NCBI RefSeq assembly: GCF_015521605.1
Contig: NZ_WANV01000036.1
Coordinates: 62,001-126,000 of the forward strand
DNA from: Thermococcus sp.
Lineage (GTDB): Archaea; Methanobacteriota_B; Thermococci; Thermococcales; Thermococcaceae
Direction of reading: 5' to 3'
DNA length: 64,000 nt
The notes under the pieces were generated by a model that was not told the origin of the DNA, did no database searches, and saw only the letters and a program-made list of their open reading frames with translations. The translations under genes and the position numbers were made by a program. Shown here piece by piece: positions 39,623 to 47,878 of the stretch (positions within the stretch are counted from its first letter, which is position 1; the number at the start of each line of letters is the position of its first letter).

Positions 39623-41172
39623 TCGAGCACCTACCGGCACTCATGATAGCCGTGCCCCTCTTCGGGGCGTTTGTAGCGCCTCTGCTGAAGAAGAAGGGCA
39701 GTGCTCCGGCCGTCTGGGCGATAATCATCACCGGCGCAACCCTGGGAATGGCGCTCCTTCTCGTTAGACAGGTGCTCGCTCAGGGCATGATGGTGTACGT
39801 CTTCGGAGCGGACAAACCGACCCTCGTCCTGCCCTCAGGGTACAGGGTTCCGGTGAGGATAATCTTCGAGGTCGACGCGATAGGGGCCTTCATGGCACTC
39901 TCGGCAACGCTCATGAGCTTCGTCGGAGCCCTCTATTCGTACAGCCACGTCAGAAACGAGACGGGCCTTGAGAAGTACTACGCGCTGCTCCTCCTGCTGG
40001 AGGTCGGAATCCTCGGCATGGTTCTCACGGGAGACCTGTTCAACCTCTTCGTGTTCCTGGAGATAGCGGGAATAGCTGGCTCGGCACTGGTGGGCTTCAG
40101 AAACTACAGGGGAGAGGCAAGCGAGGCTGGAATCAAGTACCTCATAGTCAGCGCGGTCGCCTCGCTGATGGTGCTGTTCTCCATAGGCCTGCTCTACGGC
40201 CAGTACGGAAACCTCAACATAGCCTACCTGAGCACCCAGATAAGCTTCAACACCGTTGACATGATAGCCCTTGGAATACTCTTCGCGTCCTTCGCGATGA
40301 AGTGCGGTTCGGTGCCGACCCACCACTGGGTTCCCGATGCGTACACAGAAGTTCCCTCGGGAATCAACCCAACCCTGCTGGTGGCGACCTACGCGAGCCT
40401 CTACGCCCTCTTCAGGGTCAGCTTCAGCCTCTTCGGGAACATCACGGTGAGCATGAGCAGTCTCGGGTGGATAATGAGCATCCTCGGAGTACTCACGATG
40501 TTCATAGGCGTCACCATGGCACTCGTGCAGAAGGACGTCAAGAGGCTCATGAGCTACCACGCGATTTCTCAGACCGGCTACATGCTCCTCGGAGTCGGCG
40601 TTGGCCTGGCAGTCCTCAACGACCCGGCCAAGCTTGCAGCCTTCGGAAGGGACGCCATGGCCGGAGGTATATTCCACATAATCAACCACATCATCTACAA
40701 GAGCCTCCTGCTGATGACCGCCGGAGCGCTCTTCTACGTGACCGGGACGAGGAACCTCAACGAGATGGGTGGCCTCGCCAGGAAGATGCCCTACACCACG
40801 GTGGCCTTCATCGTTGGAGCCGCGGCAATATCCGGAATACCACCCTTCAACGGCTTCGCGAGCAAGTTCCTCATCTACGAAACATCCTACCAGCTCAGCC
40901 CGATATTCGCGGTATTCGCAATGGTCACGAGCGTCCTGACCCTAGCGTCGTTCGTCAAGGTCTTTGCCTCGGCCTTCCTCGGACCGCCGGTCAAGAAGTA
41001 CGAGGACGTGAAGGAGGTTCCGAGAAGCATGGTGGTGGCAATGCTAATCCTCGCGGCGCTGTGTATCCTCTTCGGTCTGTTCCCGAACGTGGTGCTGGAC
41101 AAGCTGGTGTACCCGGCAGTTGACGCGCTGCTGAAGCTGAGCAGCTACCAGACGTGGGGTGGTCTACCATGA
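39619..41172 (+). CDS. Second Mbh, subunit H (MrpD/NuoN-like ion pump)
   Basis: A 517-residue antiporter-like protein with about 14 helices. LLLLEVGILG keeps the helix-5 Glu, AMKCGSVPTHHWVPDAYTEV keeps the helix-7 Lys, and NHIIYKSLLLMTAGALFYVT the helix-8 Lys. It differs from MbhH in the HHW region, closer to other group 4 hydrogenase antiporters. Confidence 0.92.
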   Translation: MIEHLPALMIAVPLFGAFVAPLLKKKGSAPAVWAIIITGATLGMALLLVRQVLAQGMMVYVFGADKPTLVLPSGYRVPVRIIFEVDAIGAFMALSATLMSFVGALYSYSHVRNETGLEKYYALLLLLEVGILGMVLTGDLFNLFVFLEIAGIAGSALVGFRNYRGEASEAGIKYLIVSAVASLMVLFSIGLLYGQYGNLNIAYLSTQISFNTVDMIALGILFASFAMKCGSVPTHHWVPDAYTEVPSGINPTLLVATYASLYALFRVSFSLFGNITVSMSSLGWIMSILGVLTMFIGVTMALVQKDVKRLMSYHAISQTGYMLLGVGVGLAVLNDPAKLAAFGRDAMAGGIFHIINHIIYKSLLLMTAGALFYVTGTRNLNEMGGLARKMPYTTVAFIVGAAAISGIPPFNGFASKFLIYETSYQLSPIFAVFAMVTSVLTLASFVKVFASAFLGPPVKKYEDVKEVPRSMVVAMLILAALCILFGLFPNVVLDKLVYPAVDALLKLSSYQTWGGLP

Positions 41173-41522
41173 CCTGGATTGAGAGCCTTACACTGAAGTC
41201 GCCGTCGGGCTTCTGGAACCCGATAGTCTGGCTGGCGTTCCTGGTTATCTTCGCCATCATCGGTTACCTCATCTATTCGAGGGGTAACAGGAGCTACAAG
41301 CCCAACACGGAGCAGGTGAAGCCGTTCATAAGCGGCAACGCCGTGGAGGACGTGGAGGATATCAGGGTAAGGGCCGGGGACATATACTGGGGCTTCATCG
41401 AAGCACTCAAGGGCTACTACAGCGTCCTCATGAGAATGCACACCGGAGACCTCAGGGACTACATACTCTGGTACCTCGGGCTCGGTGCTATAATACTCTT
41501 CGTCCTCGTGGGGGGTGTGTGA
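41169..41522 (+). CDS. Second Mbh, subunit I
   Basis: A 117-residue linker with a helix near each end, corresponding to MbhI. The start at 41169 overlaps the subunit H stop; 41154 would lie inside subunit H. Confidence 0.85.
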   Translation: MTWIESLTLKSPSGFWNPIVWLAFLVIFAIIGYLIYSRGNRSYKPNTEQVKPFISGNAVEDVEDIRVRAGDIYWGFIEALKGYYSVLMRMHTGDLRDYILWYLGLGAIILFVLVGGV

Positions 41523-41969
41523 ATGGGAAAGCTCACCAACTTTAAGCGCTCAATATGGGTCTTCCATGCCTCGGGAGGAAGCTGCAACGCGTGCGACATT
41601 GAGATAGTCGCCGTGCTTACTCCCCGATACGACGTGGAGCGCTTCGGAATCAAGCTCGTCGGAAGTCCCAGGCACGCGGACGTGCTCCTCGTTACCGGAG
41701 CCATTCCAAGGGACTTCGCGGACAAGCTCAGGCGCGTCTACGAGCAGATGCCCGACCCCAAAGCTGTCGTCGTTGTCGGGAACTGTGGGACCAGCGGCGG
41801 CGTCTTCTACGACTCCTACAACATAGCGGGCCCGATAGACGAGATAATACCCGTGGACGTCTACGTTCCGGGCTGTCCACCGAGACCAGAGGCGATAATA
41901 GACGGCGTGGTTAAGGCCTGGCTCAAGATAGAGAAGCTGGAAAAAGAGCTGGAGGGGAAGAAGAAATGA
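41523..41969 (+). CDS. Second Mbh, [NiFe]-hydrogenase small subunit J
   Basis: A 148-residue NuoB-like subunit. Cluster ligands lie in GSCNACD, GNCGTSG and GCPPRPE. It lacks the N-terminal extension of the operon-1 copy. The start abuts the subunit I stop. Confidence 0.92.
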   Translation: MGKLTNFKRSIWVFHASGGSCNACDIEIVAVLTPRYDVERFGIKLVGSPRHADVLLVTGAIPRDFADKLRRVYEQMPDPKAVVVVGNCGTSGGVFYDSYNIAGPIDEIIPVDVYVPGCPPRPEAIIDGVVKAWLKIEKLEKELEGKKK

Positions 41970-42529
41970 AAGAGCCTGTAAGCGTGGAAGAGGTACTCAA
42001 GAAGCTCCAGGAGACGCTGGGGGAGGCACTGCTCTCCCACGAGGTCAGGGAGTACACCAAGGGCGTTAAGAGGAAGAGAACGTACAGGGAGCTGTGGATC
42101 ACCATAAAGCCCGACGCCTTCAGGAAGGCCGTCGAAGCCATATTTGCCCTAGACTATCCCCACCTTCACTTCATAGCCGGCGAAGACCAGGGCGGAGAAA
42201 CCCTCACCATGATATACTCCTTCGGGGTCTTCCACACGCACCCCTGGGGCGAACTGAGCATCACCATCAAGTTTGACCTCCCCAAGGACAACCTGGTTCT
42301 TCCGACGATAACCGACCTCATGATGGGTGCCGAGACCAACGAGCGTGAGATCCGGGAGATGCTCGGCGTTGAGTTCGAGGGGCTGAAGAACAAGAGGCAC
42401 CTCTTCCTGCCCGACGACTGGCCGGAGGGCAAGTACCCGTGGAGGCGGGACGAGTACGGCGTCGAGGACATGATCAAGCACACCCACCGGAGCGTGAACG
42501 AGATAAGGAAGATGAGGGGTGAGGACTGA
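41966..42529 (+). CDS. Second Mbh, subunit K (NuoC-like)
   Basis: A 187-residue NuoC-like subunit with a HFIAGEDQGGETLTMIYSF region that operon-1 MbhK has in a different form, then REIREMLGVEFEGLKNKRHL and FLPDDWPEGKYPWR. Confidence 0.9.
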   Translation: MKEPVSVEEVLKKLQETLGEALLSHEVREYTKGVKRKRTYRELWITIKPDAFRKAVEAIFALDYPHLHFIAGEDQGGETLTMIYSFGVFHTHPWGELSITIKFDLPKDNLVLPTITDLMMGAETNEREIREMLGVEFEGLKNKRHLFLPDDWPEGKYPWRRDEYGVEDMIKHTHRSVNEIRKMRGED

Positions 42530-43767
42530 TGGCCAAGACTCAGTATTACGTCCCCGTTGGACCCATTCACCCCGCACTGAAGGAGCCAATAAGGGTCGAG
42601 GCGAAGGTCGAGGGTGAGAAGATAGTCGAGGTCGACGTCAAGAGGGGCTTCGCCCACAGGGGAATAGAGTACATGGGCATGAAGAGGAACGCCATCCAGA
42701 CGCTCTACCTCTCCGAGAGGATATGCGGAATCTGTTCGATATCGCACCCATACGCCTTCGTGGTTACCGCCGAGAAGGCCCTCGGGATAGAGGCGCCGCC
42801 CAGGGCCCAGTACATCAGGACGATAATAGGTGAGCTGGAGAGGATACACAGCCACATCCTGTGGCTCGGCGTCGTGGCGCACGAGATGGGCTTTGACTCC
42901 CTCCTCTTCTGGACGTGGAAGGGCAGGGAGAGGCTTCTCGACATACTGGAGCTCCTCACGGGCAACAGGATAAACTACTCCGTCTTCATGATAGGCGGTG
43001 TTAGAAGGGACATCAAGGAGAGCCACATAAAGGCCATCAAGGACATGATAAGCTACTACCGCACATTCAACCAGGAGATGAAGGACGTCTTCCTCTCCGA
43101 TCCGGTTTACAAGGCTAGGACGAGGGGTGTCGCCCAGCTTTCCAAGAAGATGGCGCTCGAACTGAACGCCGTTGGGCCGGTTGCAAGGGCGGCAGGGGTA
43201 AGGATGGACATCAGGCAGGACATACCCTACGACGCATACGCTGACATAGACGTCCGCGCGGTGGTTCCCCAGGACATCGTCGGCGAGGCCAGGGGGGACG
43301 CCTACGACATCACCATGGTGAGGCTCTACGAGATAGACCAGAGCCTTGACATCATCGAATACTGCATAGACGAACTCCCCGAGGGCAAGCTCATGGCAAT
43401 CCCGAACTACGTCGCCCTGCTCGCCAAGATAAGGAGAACCCAGGGCGAAGCCATAGGAGCGCACGAGGCACCGCGCGGTGAGGTCATACACTACCTCAAG
43501 TTCGACGGAAAGAGGGACGGGCCGGCGGTGTGGAAGGTCATAGCGCCGAGCTACAACAACATCAACACGTGGGCCCCGCTCCTCCTCGGGGCGGAGGTGG
43601 CGGACATACCCATAGTAGTCGCCTACATCGACCCGTGCATGTGCTGTAACGACAGGATAGCCGTTGTGAGGGACGAGGACGGCAGGATAATCGACCCGGC
43701 GACTCTCCACAGGAAGGCGGTCGAAAAAACAAGGAAGCTTAGGGAAGAGCTGGGGGTGAGAGAGTGA
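42529..43767 (+). CDS. Second Mbh, [NiFe]-hydrogenase large subunit L
   Basis: The 412-residue catalytic subunit. All four NiFe cysteines are present: ERICGIC near residue 65 and DPCMCC near 366. The sequence differs clearly from MbhL of operon 1 and to me looks nearer the CO- or formate-linked group 4 hydrogenases (CooH/Mfh type). No CO dehydrogenase or formate dehydrogenase genes lie beside it, so the electron donor is probably ferredoxin. Confidence 0.9.
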   Translation: MAKTQYYVPVGPIHPALKEPIRVEAKVEGEKIVEVDVKRGFAHRGIEYMGMKRNAIQTLYLSERICGICSISHPYAFVVTAEKALGIEAPPRAQYIRTIIGELERIHSHILWLGVVAHEMGFDSLLFWTWKGRERLLDILELLTGNRINYSVFMIGGVRRDIKESHIKAIKDMISYYRTFNQEMKDVFLSDPVYKARTRGVAQLSKKMALELNAVGPVARAAGVRMDIRQDIPYDAYADIDVRAVVPQDIVGEARGDAYDITMVRLYEIDQSLDIIEYCIDELPEGKLMAIPNYVALLAKIRRTQGEAIGAHEAPRGEVIHYLKFDGKRDGPAVWKVIAPSYNNINTWAPLLLGAEVADIPIVVAYIDPCMCCNDRIAVVRDEDGRIIDPATLHRKAVEKTRKLREELGVRE

Positions 43768-44729
43768 ATTTCGAAACACTCGTCTACGCCTTCACCTTCC
43801 CAGTCCTTGGGGTCTTTCTCGGGCTGGTTTACAAGGGTATAGACAGACGCTTCTCGGCGAGGCTGACCTCCAGGATAGGCCCGCCGATAAGGCAGCCCTT
43901 CTGGGACGTCGGAAAGCTACTCCTCAAGGAAACCGTAGTTCCGGAGAACGCTGTGGCGTGGATATTCAACGCCATGCCGATAGTTTCCTTCGCGGCCTCA
44001 ATGACCCTGCTCCTCTACATACCCTTCGGAGTGCTCAAGGCCCCGCTGGAAGGCTACGGCGACTTAATCGTCATCCTGTACCTGCTCACGCTGCAGTCCC
44101 TGGCAATGGCCATAGGCGGCTTCGCATCGGGAAGCCCGTTCTCCTCGGTGGGTGCGCAGAGGGAAATGGTGCTCATGATGAGCTACGAGATGCCGCTGGC
44201 GACGGTCATAGTGGGCTTCGCGCTCGTCTACAAGAGCTTCTCACTGACCACCATAGCGAGCACCCCGGTGTGGGGCGTCGCAGGTCCGCTCGCCGCCATG
44301 GGAGTGCTGCTGCTCCTGGTGGCGCTTCTGGCGGTCACACCCGCGGAGCTGGCGAAGTTGCCCTTCGACATAGCCGAGGCCGAGACGGAAATCTGTGAGG
44401 GAATGCTCGCGGAGTACAGCGGGAGGAACCTGGCACTGTTCTACCTCTCCGACGCTGTCAGGGGTTTTGCCATGGCTGCCTTAGAAGTCGTGCTGTTCTT
44501 CCCGTTCACGCTGACGAGCATACTGAACCTAAGCCTCACAGGGACAGCATACTACGTCGTCGAGGCGCTGTGGTTCCTCTTCAAGGTGCTGGTGATATAC
44601 CTGCTGGCCATAACGCTCGTCAGGACGTCCTTCGCCAGGTTCAGGATAGAGCAGGCATCCAGGGTGTTCTGGGTCTACGTCAACATAATCGCCCTCGTGG
44701 GACTCGCGCTGGTATGGCTGGGGGTGTGA
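43764..44729 (+). CDS. Second Mbh, subunit M (NuoH-like)
   Basis: A 321-residue, eight-helix protein; RLTSRIGPPIRQPFWDVGKL and DIAEAETEICEGMLAEYSGR are the NuoH signatures. It corresponds to MbhM. Confidence 0.92.
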   Translation: MNFETLVYAFTFPVLGVFLGLVYKGIDRRFSARLTSRIGPPIRQPFWDVGKLLLKETVVPENAVAWIFNAMPIVSFAASMTLLLYIPFGVLKAPLEGYGDLIVILYLLTLQSLAMAIGGFASGSPFSSVGAQREMVLMMSYEMPLATVIVGFALVYKSFSLTTIASTPVWGVAGPLAAMGVLLLLVALLAVTPAELAKLPFDIAEAETEICEGMLAEYSGRNLALFYLSDAVRGFAMAALEVVLFFPFTLTSILNLSLTGTAYYVVEALWFLFKVLVIYLLAITLVRTSFARFRIEQASRVFWVYVNIIALVGLALVWLGV

Positions 44730-44732
44730 AGC

Positions 44733-45224
44733 ATGGTTAACAAGATGATGTTCGTCCTCCTAAAGCAATTCGTCAAAAAACCAGCCACAAACCCGTTCCC
44801 GGTCAAGCACGCCCCGGCGAACGTAACGGAGCTGATAGAAAAAGTTCAGAAGGGTGAGGTCCAGATAAACCCGCCGGTTCCGGTTCCCGAGGACTTCAGG
44901 GGCAAGCTGGTCTACACTCCCGAGAGGTGCATCGGCTGCAGGCTGTGCATAATGGTCTGCCCCGCCAACGCCATGGAGTGGGTTCCGGAGCTCAAGAAGA
45001 TAAGGCACTACGTCAGCAGGTGCATGTTCTGCGCCCTCTGCGTCGATGTCTGTCCCGGCAAGAAGTTCCCGGGAGAGAAGAAAGCGGTGAAGGCGCTCAG
45101 GATGAGCGAGGAGTTCCTGCTGGCGGACTACGACAAGTACAGCGACAACCTCATCGAGGAGCCGCCCGAGGCCAAGGAGCTCTTCAAAAAAGAAGTGAAG
45201 GAGGCAGTGGAGTCCGAAGGCTAG
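44733..45224 (+). CDS. Second Mbh, ferredoxin-like subunit N
   Basis: A 163-residue subunit with two [4Fe-4S] motifs: CIGCRLCIMVCP and CMFCALCVDVCP. It has two insertions relative to MbhN: about 20 residues before the first motif (TELIEKVQKGEVQINPP) and GKKFPGEKKAV after the second. Last gene of operon 2. Confidence 0.92.
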   Translation: MVNKMMFVLLKQFVKKPATNPFPVKHAPANVTELIEKVQKGEVQINPPVPVPEDFRGKLVYTPERCIGCRLCIMVCPANAMEWVPELKKIRHYVSRCMFCALCVDVCPGKKFPGEKKAVKALRMSEEFLLADYDKYSDNLIEEPPEAKELFKKEVKEAVESEG

Positions 45225-45230
45225 CGTGAG

Positions 45231-45740
45231 CTAAGCCTTCACACCCTCTTTTATTCCATTGTGGTACCTGTAATCCCTGATGAGGGATTCTACCGCCCTT
45301 TCGTGGAGCCTCTCGGTAGAGCCCAGGTACCGGAACACCGCCTTCATAATTTCGTCGTCGGCCTTTTCGGCCAGAATGGAGTATATCCTCTCCGAGACCT
45401 CCTCAAGCTCAAGCGCACATTTGAGAACCGCGAACACGTCGTTTTCGCTCTCAAGTTCCCTTATGTCGGAGAGCTCCTCCAGGGAGGGCCCACTAACGGT
45501 GGGGATATCTTCCTCAAAGTTCCGGGTGTAAAGGTTCCTGAGCTTTCTTTCGTGCCGCCTCGCCTCCTGAGAGAGGAGCTTGAACATGTCGCAGACGGCA
45601 CCCTCAATTTCCATGCCCTTCGCCTTCTCGGACAGCTTTTCGTAAAGAAGGGCCTTGTCCCCTTCAAGGGATATCCAGTAGGCGAGAAGCTCCCTCAGGG
45701 GAAGCTCCTCCAGGAGAGAGACGCCCTCAAGATCAACCAT
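45231..45740 (-). CDS. Ferritin-like/rubrerythrin-family protein 1
   Basis: A 169-residue four-helix protein with the diiron pattern of rubrerythrins in two repeats: SLEGDKALLYEKL with QEARRHE, and ELEEVSERIY with STERLHE (E...ExxH each). It has no rubredoxin domain. Start ATG 45740 has GGGGTGA upstream; the frame extends to 45794 but without a site. It is convergent with mbh operon 2. It may scavenge peroxide or oxygen; a close relative is the next gene. Confidence 0.75.
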   Translation of the reverse strand: MVDLEGVSLLEELPLRELLAYWISLEGDKALLYEKLSEKAKGMEIEGAVCDMFKLLSQEARRHERKLRNLYTRNFEEDIPTVSGPSLEELSDIRELESENDVFAVLKCALELEEVSERIYSILAEKADDEIMKAVFRYLGSTERLHERAVESLIRDYRYHNGIKEGVKA

Positions 45741-45881
45741 CCCACTCACCCCAATCCAATGTACGCGGGGGGTTTTATACGGGCTTTGGCACAACCGTCT
45801 ATAAAAGGCGTTTGAAATAATTGGCTGCCCCTTAAAGGATATCTCAAAAATGGAAGGACTTTTGAATCGGATTTCGGAGTT

Positions 45882-46376
45882 TCAGACTTTTTCCTTTACC
45901 AACTCATTGTATCTCTGGCGGAGCAGTTCGTAGTGACTCCACTCAACATCGGCAAGCTTCCGGTAGAGCCCCCTCAGCTCGGGGTCGTCAACCCTCTCGG
46001 ACAGAAGCCTGTAGGACTCATGGGCTATCAGCTCGCTCTCCATGGCGGCTCGGATGACCTCAGGGAGCTGGTCAGCCCGTTCAAGCCTATCGAGAACCGG
46101 AAGAACCTCAATGGGTGGAAGGTCGCTCCCTGGAACCTCGCCATAGGCCTCCCTGAAGCTCATCTCAAGCTCGGACGCATGGTTCAGGGAATCCTCCGCC
46201 AGCTTTTCAAATGTCTTCACCAGCTCCCCGCCCAGTCCGAGGTTTCTCGCCCGTATGGCGAGCTCGCGGTAGAATTCGGCCTCCTTTTTCTCGCCCTCTA
46301 TCCAGTAGGCCAGGGCCTCCCTGTAGTTCAGCCTTGAGAGGAACTCAACTATCTCATCGACCTCGTACATTTCCAT
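45882..46376 (-). CDS. Ferritin-like/rubrerythrin-family protein 2
   Basis: A 164-residue four-helix protein related to the previous one: EGEKKEAEFYREL with EDSLNHASE, and ESELIAHESYRLL with DVEWSHYE. The Tyr in xxxFY and ExxH motifs suggest a diiron site. The start could also be ATG 46370. It is separated by about 140 bases from its neighbour, so each may have its own promoter. Confidence 0.72.
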   Translation of the reverse strand: MEMYEVDEIVEFLSRLNYREALAYWIEGEKKEAEFYRELAIRARNLGLGGELVKTFEKLAEDSLNHASELEMSFREAYGEVPGSDLPPIEVLPVLDRLERADQLPEVIRAAMESELIAHESYRLLSERVDDPELRGLYRKLADVEWSHYELLRQRYNELVKEKV

Positions 46377-46416
46377 CGGACAGCGATAGGGCGCCTCCCC
46401 TAAATAAGCTTTAGGT

Positions 46417-46596
46417 TCATCTAACGAGCCATATCGTCAGGAACATGAGGATGTAGGCGATTATGCTTATGACCACGTGAACCTTTATCCACGCGTCCCT
46501 GCGCTTGGAGATAAAGATAAATGCCCCGCTCAGCATGGCGAGGCTCATGAAGGCAAAGCTCAGGTAGCCAAGGGTGTAGTGGTCGAAGCTAACCAT
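46417..46596 (-). CDS. Two-helix membrane protein next to the SagB-type gene (59 aa)
   Basis: A 59-residue protein with two membrane helices (about 8-27 and 38-57) and the loop SKRRDAWIKVH. ATG 46596 has GGTGGGTG upstream and overlaps the end of the nitroreductase-like gene by eight bases, so the two are translated together. It may be the membrane partner, perhaps passing electrons; no heme ligand pattern is certain. Confidence 0.65.
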   Translation of the reverse strand: MVSFDHYTLGYLSFAFMSLAMLSGAFIFISKRRDAWIKVHVVISIIAYILMFLTIWLVR

Positions 46597-47299
46597 TTGG
46601 AACACCCACCGGGAAGATGTACAGGGGAGCGCCGTCGGTGCCCAGTATCTCCGCAACGTCCTCGTCATAGAAGGCACCAACTGCGACGGTTCCGAGGTTC
46701 AGGGCGGTCGCTTGGAGGTAGATGTTCTGGCCTATATGTCCCGCCTCCATGTGCACGTACCTTATCCCGCGCTCCCCGTACCGGGAGGTCGTTCTTCCGT
46801 AGAATGCCACGAGGACTATACTGAGGGGCGCGTCCCCGACCCACCGCTGGTCGAGGGCCGCGCTCTGGAGGGCTTTCCTATAATCCCCCGCCTTCACCAA
46901 CACAAGGGTGTGGTTGAAGGGGTCGTAGCGATACACTCCCGGGGCAAGGGCTTCGACGTTTCCGGCCACCACGTAGACCTCGAAGGGATACGTCGCCCCC
47001 GCGCTGGGCGAGGCTCGAAACCGGGTTCGCCGGGCCGTTATCCCCTGCGCCGCCCAGAGGAGCTGGGAGAGCTGGTTTAGGGTTATGGGTTCGTCCCTGT
47101 AGGAGCGTATGCTCCTCCGCCTCGCTATCGCTTCCTCGACGCTGACGTCCGAGTCCAGCCTCGGCTCGGGCAGGGCTATGACCTCGCCCGAGAGGGTCTC
47201 ACCCACCCCTCTCCAGAGGAGGTATGGCTTGAGGACGAGAAGGAGAGACGATGCCACCACCAGGGCCACCACTATGTACGAAACATGCCTGAAGTTCAT
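46589..47299 (-). CDS. SagB/ThcOx-type nitroreductase-fold dehydrogenase, membrane-anchored
   Basis: A 236-residue flavoenzyme. An N-terminal membrane helix (7-26) is followed by the SagB signature RRRSIRSYRDEPITLNQLS, then ASPSAGATYPFEVYVV and HMEAGHIGQNIYLQA, which bind FMN. SagB-type enzymes oxidise azoline rings in peptides, but many archaeal members have no known substrate and no YcaO gene lies nearby. The anchor suggests the domain sits on the membrane surface. Confidence 0.82.
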   Translation of the reverse strand: MNFRHVSYIVVALVVASSLLLVLKPYLLWRGVGETLSGEVIALPEPRLDSDVSVEEAIARRRSIRSYRDEPITLNQLSQLLWAAQGITARRTRFRASPSAGATYPFEVYVVAGNVEALAPGVYRYDPFNHTLVLVKAGDYRKALQSAALDQRWVGDAPLSIVLVAFYGRTTSRYGERGIRYVHMEAGHIGQNIYLQATALNLGTVAVGAFYDEDVAEILGTDGAPLYIFPVGVPNG

Positions 47300-47331
47300 A
47301 CTTATGAATTGGGCCTCATACTATTTAGGCT

Positions 47332-47817
47332 TCACCCCTTCACCTCAAAGCGAAGCAGCTCGCCCCTCCCCACCAGTCCGATCCCGGCCTTTTTCCCCAG
47401 CACCTCGACGGCGACGGTGTAGTCCGGGTCGCTAAGGTTGACCTTTAGGCCGAAGGCTTCCACTATAAGCGAACCCAGCTTTACTTCAAGCTCCCTCTGG
47501 GACAGCCCCCTGTTCCCTCTGACCTTGGCGCGTACCGCGAAGGTGCCGTCTATCTTTCTCGCCACTTCAAGGACTGCCCTTTCAATCTCCTCCCTCCTGG
47601 CCGGGACGACGAGGTCGAGGGGGACAACACGCTGTATCGCCTGGGTCTCGAAGTTCCTCAGCCGGTCTATGGCTTCCCCCCTTGACAGGGGCGTCTCGGC
47701 CAGAAGGACTCCCCTCCAGTCGGTACCCCTGACCCTGACCCTCTCCAGCGCCCATTCCAGTTCGAGTATGGCGTCGCCCTCACGTCCCTGTGGAGTCGTA
47801 ACGAGAAGAATCGTCAT
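47332..47817 (-). CDS. THUMP domain protein
   Basis: A 161-residue protein. Its first half, TPQGREGDAILELEWAL, and the second, FAVRAKVRGNRGLSQRELEV with YTVAVEVLGKKAGIGLV, match a THUMP domain, a tRNA-binding module. No catalytic domain is fused, as in Tan1-like partners of tRNA acetyltransferases. It is divergent from the ATPase gene. Confidence 0.83.
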   Translation of the reverse strand: MTILLVTTPQGREGDAILELEWALERVRVRGTDWRGVLLAETPLSRGEAIDRLRNFETQAIQRVVPLDLVVPARREEIERAVLEVARKIDGTFAVRAKVRGNRGLSQRELEVKLGSLIVEAFGLKVNLSDPDYTVAVEVLGKKAGIGLVGRGELLRFEVKG

Positions 47818-47878
47818 CTCCGCTCACCGATGGACAACTTTTTATATTTCGCGTTCCTAAACTATGCGGTGAGTTAAA

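Noticed and set aside
42166-43779. 537-codon frame opposite the second hydrogenase large subunit
   Set aside because: A shadow of a GC-rich gene; the plus strand carries all hydrogenase motifs. The same holds for 31191-32339, opposite mbhH.
37122-45224. Second operon as Mbx/Mbs (sulfane reductase)
   Set aside because: Mbx lacks part of the NiFe cysteines and has a different gene order; here all four are present and the order is that of mbh.
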